From Galbula dea (taxonomy: Eukaryota > Chordata > Aves > Piciformes > Galbulidae): a DNA stretch of 64,000 bases. Made by a program: the position numbers and the translations under genes. The notes below the pieces were generated by a model. It searched no databases, was not told the origin of the DNA, and worked only from the letters and a program-made list of their open reading frames with translations. Shown here piece by piece: positions 57,064-64,000 of this stretch (position 1 is the stretch's first letter; every line of letters starts with the position of its first letter). Location of the stretch: NCBI GenBank assembly GCA_013399015.1, contig VWZX01006203.1:1041634-1105633 (forward strand), in the 5' to 3' direction.

Positions 57064-57215
57064 TCCAGTTCTGGGCTCCCCAGGTCCAGAGAGACAAGGA
57101 ACTACTGGAGAGAGTTCAGCAGAGGCTCCCAAGATNGCCCCAGAGTCCTTTCTAACCCCCTCCCTGCTGGGATTCAGTGAAATGCATTCCACAAGGATAA
57201 GGAGAGAGAAAACAA
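57064..57215 (+). mobile_element. CR1 LINE fragment, right arm plus 3' tail, with internal deletion at N
   Basis: Sense CR1 (TCCAGTTCTGGGCTCCCCAG, GGAACTACTGGAGAGAGTTC) up to the N at 57136. It then jumps to the CR1 3' end (CCTCCCTGCTGGGATTCAGT) and the same extended tail GAAATGCATTCCACAAGGAT as the copy at 54238. The several hundred bases of CR1 normally between are missing. Confidence 0.85.
57136..57136. other. Single ambiguous base (N)
   Basis: The only N in the window. It sits at the end of the right arm of a CR1 inverted repeat and at the point where CR1 sequence is discontinuous, which suggests an assembly or polishing problem. Confidence 0.95.
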
Positions 57216-57943
57216 AATGCAATCTATAAATGAGCAGAACATCAGTCTTGCATCCATTGGCCAAAGCAGACTGCAGCATCCCTGAGCTGGGCTGTGTCAG
57301 GACTCTGACTGAACTGCCCAATGCTCCATCCCTCCTGAGAGAGGCAGCTTTGTAACATCTCTCTGCCTGGGGAAAACCAAACTAGGCCTAGAGCAGGACT
57401 AACTGAGCCAGCCTCCAGCAGACACTTCTTTTTAACCACAGCAATGATGGAGCAAGGAATTTTCCATGGCCCCAATCAACCTAAATGAAAGAGAAGCAAA
57501 GGTGGCAGCAGAAATATCTGCACAGCCCTTCCCCAGAGCCAGCTTTTCACAGGCTGCTGCTGCTTCAGAAAACACCCAAATCCACCTGCAACAGCCAACA
57601 GAAAACACAACAGTGCCAAAACTGCTGACCTTGAGCCACTGCTTCAAGTGCAGAATCTGTCCCTTCTGGCCCCCTCCAGAAGCAAAGCCTACACAAATAG
57701 TGCTAAGCCAGCAAGTGCTTGAAGATCTATCACAACTTCCAAGAACCTGGGCTTGCAAACAAACCAGGAGACTGATGCCTTCAGGATGTACTTCCAAGGG
57801 TCAGCCCTGCAGTGCTTGACCAAGACAAAGGGCCAAGCTTAACCTGCAAAGCTGCCACTCAGCAATTTGTGGGATTACAGCATGAATAATGTCTTGTTGC
57901 TTTGCCAGGGAACACAAGATTTACAGAATGGGGGGGAAAAATA

Positions 57944-57960
57944 TCTCTCTCTCTCTCTCT
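57944..57960. repeat. (CT)n microsatellite
   Basis: Short run of about eight CT units after a G/A-rich stretch. Confidence 0.9.
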
Positions 57961-60939
57961 AGATAACAAAAAGTTATAGCTATGACTCAAATGTCATCTT
58001 ACCCTGAAGTCAACAAGCTGAAAGTAATATCCTGAGCCTTTTAAATTACCTTTTTCTCCTCTTCCTAGCAAAGCAAGAGAAGGTCCCTGAAATGGATTAA
58101 GTCTCACTCCTACAAACACAGAACTTACTGTTCTGCCTGAAAGACTTTCAGCTTCCAACTTTGTTCCACAAAACCTAATTCCAGTATTTCTGAGCTCTCC
58201 TTCCAGCTCCTTTTCTGAGCTGAGTGTCCTCCCAAACTGATTCTGCTTGTCATTACCAGCTATGAGGCTCACAGGTCCAGAAGCCACAGATACCTGAGAC
58301 AATCCTCTCCCTACAGTGGCACTTTACTTCTCTTAACCTAGGCTGGACTGGACACTCTCCTTTTTATCCCCAACAAAGGAAAGCTCCTTCTCATTTGCTG
58401 TACAGGATGTCATTAATAGTGTAATTTTCTTGGTGTTTTGTTTATTCCCCTGGAAGGCTTTGATGGATGTGGCTAATTATCAGACTATAAAAGCCAGCAA
58501 ATGTGCTGGTTTCTATCCCTCTAAATCATCAAACAAATAAAGTGTGAAACAGCATTTTTGAATACAATTTTCCCCTCTAATGGCTTAGAATTATTATCAG
58601 GAACAATGCAAAGAACTAAGCAAATGTCTTCTGAGTTCAGAATGAAATGAGGGTGTCAGTGGAAAGCAGAGCAGCCAGACCATGCTGGGATACCAGGGCC
58701 ACTTTAGAAGCCATGGCAGGATGATGCCACAGGGAGGTCACCACAGCACCCACAGCTTCCACCAGCAGCTGCTCTTCAGGGACTTTCTGCTCTAGCTCAG
58801 ACTCTGGCCTCACTTTTGCTCCTCCAAAGGAGTGCAATTCAAGTTTATCTTCCTCCTGGTCACTGAAACCCATCAAAACCTTCATCTATTAAGATTATCC
58901 TCAGCCTGCCTGCACCCTTCTCTGCTGGCTTCTCTCTAAGAGGACTTGCTCTCCCCTGAAGCTAGTTTTGGCAGAGGACCAGCCCATCCTGTCCCCTTAG
59001 TTCAACCTCCAAAACCTCCAAGACCTTTTTTCTTGCTCCAGTTGTCAGCTACACAGACTTTTGGCTAGTGACAACACCTTGCCTCCCCACCTCATCACAC
59101 ATCAGCCTCTCCTTGCACCAAGACTGAGCAATTAAAGCCCTGATTAAGTGACACAATCTCCTGCACCCACTCTCAGCTAGGACCTGGGCAGCATGGGCAG
59201 GAGGCTTGGGAAATGTCACTGCAGTCCCATTGATGGGAGAAGGCAAGGAAGTTAATTTCACAGTGTCTGCACAAGGTCTGGCCAAGCAGGCCCCACATGG
59301 TTTAACACACTCTAATGACTGAAAAAAGGAACAAGAAACAAAAAGGGAACAGCACATTTCAAATGCCTAGGAGCATTTGTGTCAGGCTGGGGGTTAGTTA
59401 TCTGTCTGCAAAGCAGATTTAGTTGTGCCAAGTCATATTGACCCTTTGAAGATTCAAAGGCCAACCTGCTCTCCAGTCATGACAGGCAGAATAAAAAGCT
59501 AGTATTTCAATCTCTGTAAGACAAAGTGTGCCCATAAATGCATCATCTGAACCCTGACCTTCAACATCTTTAGCCCCCATGACAACAGCAATGCCTCCAA
59601 AGAAAAGCCCTTGCTCTGGCAAGAGTATTTATCACCTGAGAGAAGCCCTGAAGAGCCCTGCACCACTCCCTGCAGGGTCAGCTTTCACCTGCAAAGGTCC
59701 TACCCTGCTTCTAAGGCCTGCTTTTTCTACAAGGTAAACCTCTTCTTCTATTACACCTCAAAGTATAGCTCAGAGCAACAAAAGCAGCTTTCTCCACACT
59801 GTTTTGAAGCTATTTTTCCAGCCTGTATTAGGAAAAATGGAGGCATTCTAACCAGACTAATGGATTGCTCCTTCACCAACAGCACTGTTGTCTTCTTCCC
59901 TTTTGTGGTCTCCTCTCCATTCCTCACCTTTACTTTCCTCCATGGTTAACCTCCCTTCATCCCTCTTGCCCTCCCAGGCTGTTAAGAAACAGAAATCACC
60001 TCCCACTCTTCCTCTCCTCATCAACAGCTGAGGCTACCCAAAGGGAATTGGCCACCAGTATCCAGCTTCCTATCTCAAGATCACCCTTTGGAAAGGAAAA
60101 ATCTCTCTCTGGACTCCCTCAGCCTCCTTTCCTGGTGGCTCCTTGGCATGGAGAAAGGAATCACATGCTCTGGAGATAAGATCATCACCCAGGGATCAGA
60201 GAGCTCCTTGCTCCTAGGAAAGAACCTTCCTCCAGCCTCAGCAGCTTTATCTCTAATGGATCATTCCACAGGACAAGAGATGATGGAATTCAGCAGCTTT
60301 AACCAGCAGTGTCAATGATTGCAAATAATGACATTTTTATTGAAATACACAGAGGGAGGAAGATAAACACAGAGGCTGGGGAGTATCTGCTCCAAAAGCC
60401 ATAATAAGGAGTAAATAGGTAATGACAGAACAAGATTACAAACCACACAAACACACCAAATCAACCTGTCTCCTAAAGCTGGCAGAGAAATGAGCTCTGC
60501 AGACAGCTGCTCAAACACACTCCTTTGGGAACCAGCAGAAGAAGAAAATGGGGGCAAAAGCTGCTCAGAAAGGGCCTGGGTAACAGTTAAGCCTCCTCAG
60601 CACTTCCACCACAGGCTGATTTTACTCCACCAGATCTCCTTCCCTCCCTCTGCAGAGATGCCCAATTCTCAACCTCATCCCAAGCAGGACAGGAGAAATG
60701 CTAAGCAGTTCTGCTGCTAAGAGGACAATAAGCCAGATGAGATCCTTCCTCCTGCCCCAAGAAAGCAAAGCTTGTGCAATTGCAAACTCTCCATTTGTCT
60801 TCCAGTCATGACAGGGAGAGTATCTCAGGTCGCTCAGGTGGGATTCAGTCCTTATGGATTTGACTGGGGGAAGTCAAACTTCACTTGTGACAATCACACA
60901 CTGCTAAAAGATTCTGTAACTCTTCAATCTGCTACAAAT

Positions 60940-61262
60940 CACAGACTCTTAGGGGTTGGAAGGGGACCTCTGGAGATCATCTAGTCCAACCTCCCTGCTC
61001 TAGCAGGGTCACCTACAGCAGGTTGCACAGGATGGTGTCCAGGTGGGTTTGGAATGTCTCCAGAGATGGAGACTCCACAACCACCCTGGGCAGCCTGGGC
61101 CAGGGCTCCAGCACCCTCAAAGTCAAGAAGTTTCTCCTTGTGTTCAGCTGGAACTTCCTCTGTTCCAGCCTGTGCCTGTTCCCTCTTGTCCTGTCCCTGG
61201 GCACCACTGACAGAAGCCTGGCCCCATCCTCCTGCCCCCCACCCAGGCAGTATTGGCAAGGA
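60940..61262 (-). mobile_element. CR1 LINE 3' end
   Basis: AATCACAGACTCTTAGGGGT tail, ATCATCTAGTCCAACCTCC and CTTCCTCTGTTCCAGCCTGT, ending near CCCCCACCCAGGCAGTATTG. Confidence 0.92.
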
Positions 61263-62228
61263 TTTGATAAATGCAACTCAAGGAGCTAGAAACAGAACTG
61301 AGGAGACATTTGTCTCAAGAAGTGACAACATTAAACAGCAGCCTCTGGAAATTCTGATTTCCAAGCAATATGCATTCTCCAGAGGTTCACCTGAACTCAC
61401 CCCAACTGCCTCCTTCCCCAAGCTTTCACTAATATCAAACTCAAGAAGCAAAAAGGAAGAAAGCCCAACTTTTTCCAGAACTCCAATGCATTTTGTCAAC
61501 ACTGTTTTAAAAGAGAGAATTTCATCTGAACAAGCATCTGCTCTTGGGAAGCTTCTCAGTGTAGCAGGGCAGCTACAAGTGGCAGGCACAGAGCACCAGG
61601 TGCCAAGCCACATCAGTGTGACTCTCCTTCCACATGTACAACACAAACCCAGAGCCTGCTTCTGCAGGCAGGGAGGGAGCTGTGTGACAGGCAGGGGCAC
61701 TAAGAAAAAGGTGTTTGGGGAAACACATTATGAAATCATTTATTCATTCACTTTGGCCAAGAAGATAATTAGGACCCAACTGAAGAGAGAGAAACCACTA
61801 CAATATTCATTCCCTTGTCATTCCCTGGTAGTTGTTCTGAAGAACCTGTCCACATCAGATGGTATTTCCCCAAACTGCCAATTAAATTATTAATTACTGA
61901 CTGGCTTTTTGGTAGAGGATACTGGATGCATGTAAAGAAAAGCCAAGATAATGCTTCAAAGAGCTTGCATGCTAAGAAACAAAACCCAAACTTCACTGCA
62001 ACTCAAGAAACAAGGAGAAAAAAAGGTAACCAGGGGAGATCACAGATGTTGCTGTCTTGTACCAACTGGGCTGGGGGAGCTGCCTCATTTACTGGGCACA
62101 GGCACATGGATGCTTCTGGAACCAGCAAGCTACAGATACCTGCTTCCAGCAGAACAAAAGGAAGCTGCTGACTAGTAATGCAAGGTTATTTTTGGATGAG
62201 GAAACCCCTGGTGATGGAGGTGCAATGC

Positions 62229-62232
<4 letters not shown>

Positions 62233-62261
<29 letters not shown>
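62233..62261. repeat. (CA)n microsatellite
   Basis: About fourteen uninterrupted CA units. Confidence 0.96.
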
Positions 62262-63427
62262 ACTCTTTTCTGAAGACAAAAAGAACACTGCAAAGGTTTC
62301 AATGAATGCTTCTCACCCATCAAGCTGCACTGTTTCAAACTACAGCTTTGAAGCTGGTGCCTCTGCTCTTGTCACCATCAAAGCTAGAAGTGCTGCAGCT
62401 AAGATTGGATGAAGATCAGTGACACAGTTGGGAAAGTTTCCTTTATTTCTTCTACCTGATTCCCTCTGTCATCTGTTGCTTGGGCAGTTAGAAGCAAAGT
62501 GCTGAGACACCCAGCATATATTTTACTTAGAACCTGAACTAGCTCCCAGCTGCCCAGCACTGAGTGCTCTTTAAGCAGTCATTACTGTAGGCTTCTGTTA
62601 TGTTAAACTCCACTTGTACTGCATTTGGCATCACCCAACCTCAGTTTTCTCTGCTGAGTAAAGAAGCAAAAAAATGCCTGCTGCTTTCTGCCAACATGTT
62701 AACAAAATGTGAATAAAGACAAAGCTCTGCAGCACCCCTGTAGCTTCCTCCTGCTCTTCCCAACCCCTCCCTGCAGCACCGTGCCAAGGCAGAGCTTCTG
62801 CAAGCTCATTTCTCCCAGAGGGTCCAAGTCAGATCAGGCTGAAAGAGTTCTCTGAAGCATGGAAGCACATCTCCCTCCCATCTTCTCTGAGTGGCAGAGT
62901 GCACTGTTCAAAAGGCTCAGTTATTAAACCCAATCTGTGATCCTGTCAGACTTCCCCAGATCTTCATTTCAAACCAGGCCTGAGCTTTCAGCAGCCACTT
63001 TCAGAATGCAAGAATGAGTTGCAGCAAGAGCTTCCTTGGATCAAAGACATGCTGCTCTCAAGCCAGGCTGGGCCCACTGAGCTGTGCTCAATGAATAGTG
63101 CTGATGGAAACAGCAACAGACACTCTTGAACTCTGGCACTGGGGCTGGAGCCCACTTGAAGACACTGCTGTACAGAGGGAGGATGTGATCCCAGGTCATC
63201 AGCATTGCTCCCTCCTGGGATCCTCAGGGAAAGGGACAGAGCTGAACCAGAGCTGGAAGGATCTGCACTTGGCTAGGGGAGGCCAACAACTCACAAAGCA
63301 ACCCCAGCCTCTGGGAGTTTACAGCTTCAAACTAACTAGCTTCCCAGGGCAAGGGAAGAGGACAAACTGCAGAGTTGAAACCAGAACTGGCTAAGCACAT
63401 CTTAACACCATGCCTTCTGCAGAGAAC

Positions 63428-63566
63428 CACAGAGGCACAGGATGATGCTAGGGGCTGGAAGGGATCTCTGGAGATCACCTAGCCCAAACCCCCCACCAGA
63501 GCAGGGTCACCTAGAGCAGGTTGTACAGGATGGTGCCCAGGAGGGTTTGGAATGTCTCCAGAAGAG
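63428..63566 (-). mobile_element. CR1 LINE tail fragment
   Basis: AGGCACAGGATGATGCTAGG, GGAAGGGATCTCTGGAGATC and GGATGGTGCCCAGGAGGGTT. Confidence 0.87.
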
Positions 63567-64000
63567 GACTTTGTGGGGAAGCACAGAGCTGGGTGGAAGG
63601 AAAGGGAGACCAAGTGGGTGTGAGCTGCTAGCTGTCTGGCTGAGGTCATTTCATCTGCTTCCCTGCAGAGCAGCAGGCCCTCCTCAGAACAGTGCCATCA
63701 GTCCAACAGCCTGCCCTCATCACCATGGCAGTTTTCTCTCCAAGTTAGATGAGGGTGACTGAAGAGAGGCAAAAGCTGAGTCCTACCTGTCCCAAAACTC
63801 TGTGCTGTGCCTCCTCTACACTGGAGAAATTAGCTTTTCATAATCTTTGTCTACAACAGCATAATAAAACACACCCAAAACCTCCCCAACTCCAGCTGCA
63901 GGCACCTGACTGGGAAGATCACCAAGAGAACACAAGTTAGAGCTGGGAACTTCTCATGGAGTTTGGTTTGATGACTTCACCACATTAAACCCACTCTAGT

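Larger units (their letters stand above)
53673..64000 (-). other. KDM4B: KDM4B intron, 5' part cut by window edge (>10.3 kb)
   Basis: The preceding JmjC exon (DMDLYS/HFGEPKSW segment) was searched for and not seen, so the intron runs off the right edge. It holds CR1 copies at 54238, 54798, 56952-57190, 60940 and 63428, a CR1 fold-back at the single N, a (CT) repeat (57944-57960), a (CA) repeat (62233-62261) and A/T-rich unique islands. Confidence 0.8.

Noticed and set aside
61054..61893. Plus-strand ORF of 279 codons, the longest in the window
   Set aside because: Its first 70 codons are translated antisense CR1 and the rest shows no domain or codon pattern that I recognise; it lies in a KDM4B intron. 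Probably chance.
53673..64000. Search for the preceding JmjC exon (WHTEDMDLYSINYLHFG)
   Set aside because: Not found in any frame; it must lie right of the window.
1..64000. CRISPR arrays, bacterial operons, tRNA or rRNA genes
   Set aside because: No regularly spaced short repeats with unique spacers and no recognisable tRNA or rRNA; the DNA is vertebrate intronic sequence.

Overview
The window is a piece of a bird genome lying, as far as I can see, entirely inside one large protein-coding gene on the minus strand. The bird assignment rests on about 28 CR1 LINE fragments (the typical avian retroposon, with ATTCTGTG-like 3' tails) and on exon sequences that are vertebrate but not mammalian. 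The gene is KDM4B (JMJD2B), the Fe(II)/2-oxoglutarate-dependent histone H3K9me3/me2 demethylase. Fifteen canonical coding exons, plus one candidate 33-bp microexon, lie between 53672 (5' side) and 3082 (3' side). All exon junctions are phase-consistent, with AG acceptors and GT donors. The start codon, JmjN domain and first half of JmjC lie beyond the right edge. The end of the second Tudor domain, the C-terminal tail and the 3' UTR lie beyond the left edge.

Layout in gene order (right to left): 64000-53673 is a >10 kb intron with CR1 copies and a CR1 fold-back hairpin ending at the window's single N (57136). 53672-44520 holds three exons for the second half of JmjC, including the third Fe ligand and half of the structural zinc site. 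A 13.9 kb intron follows (44519-30572). 30571-25500 holds the end of JmjC, the microexon and the start of an acidic linker. 20081-16522 holds the Pro/Gln/His-rich linker and the conserved basic segment. 15383-4555 holds the PHD1, pre-PHD zinc knuckle and extended PHD exons. 4154-3082 holds the hybrid tandem Tudor with its aromatic cage. No exon carries a frameshift or stop, so the gene looks functional.

Nothing else in the window looks like a gene. The other ORFs are intronic, mostly translations of CR1 fragments or of minisatellites. The most interesting non-coding structure is a set of G-rich (on the transcribed-RNA strand) minisatellites placed almost directly on 5' splice sites: one 4-5 nt past the ePHD exon donor (about 4345-4550) and one a few nt past a JmjC exon donor (about 44344-44516). 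Both stay open in the exon's reading frame, so retention would add GP-rich or GV-rich tails. A 51-bp-unit minisatellite lies about 130 bp past a third donor.

CR1 content is roughly 8 kb by hand sum (about 13%). It includes several very similar copies that suggest a recent expansion, as described in woodpeckers and hornbills; that lineage hint is inference only.
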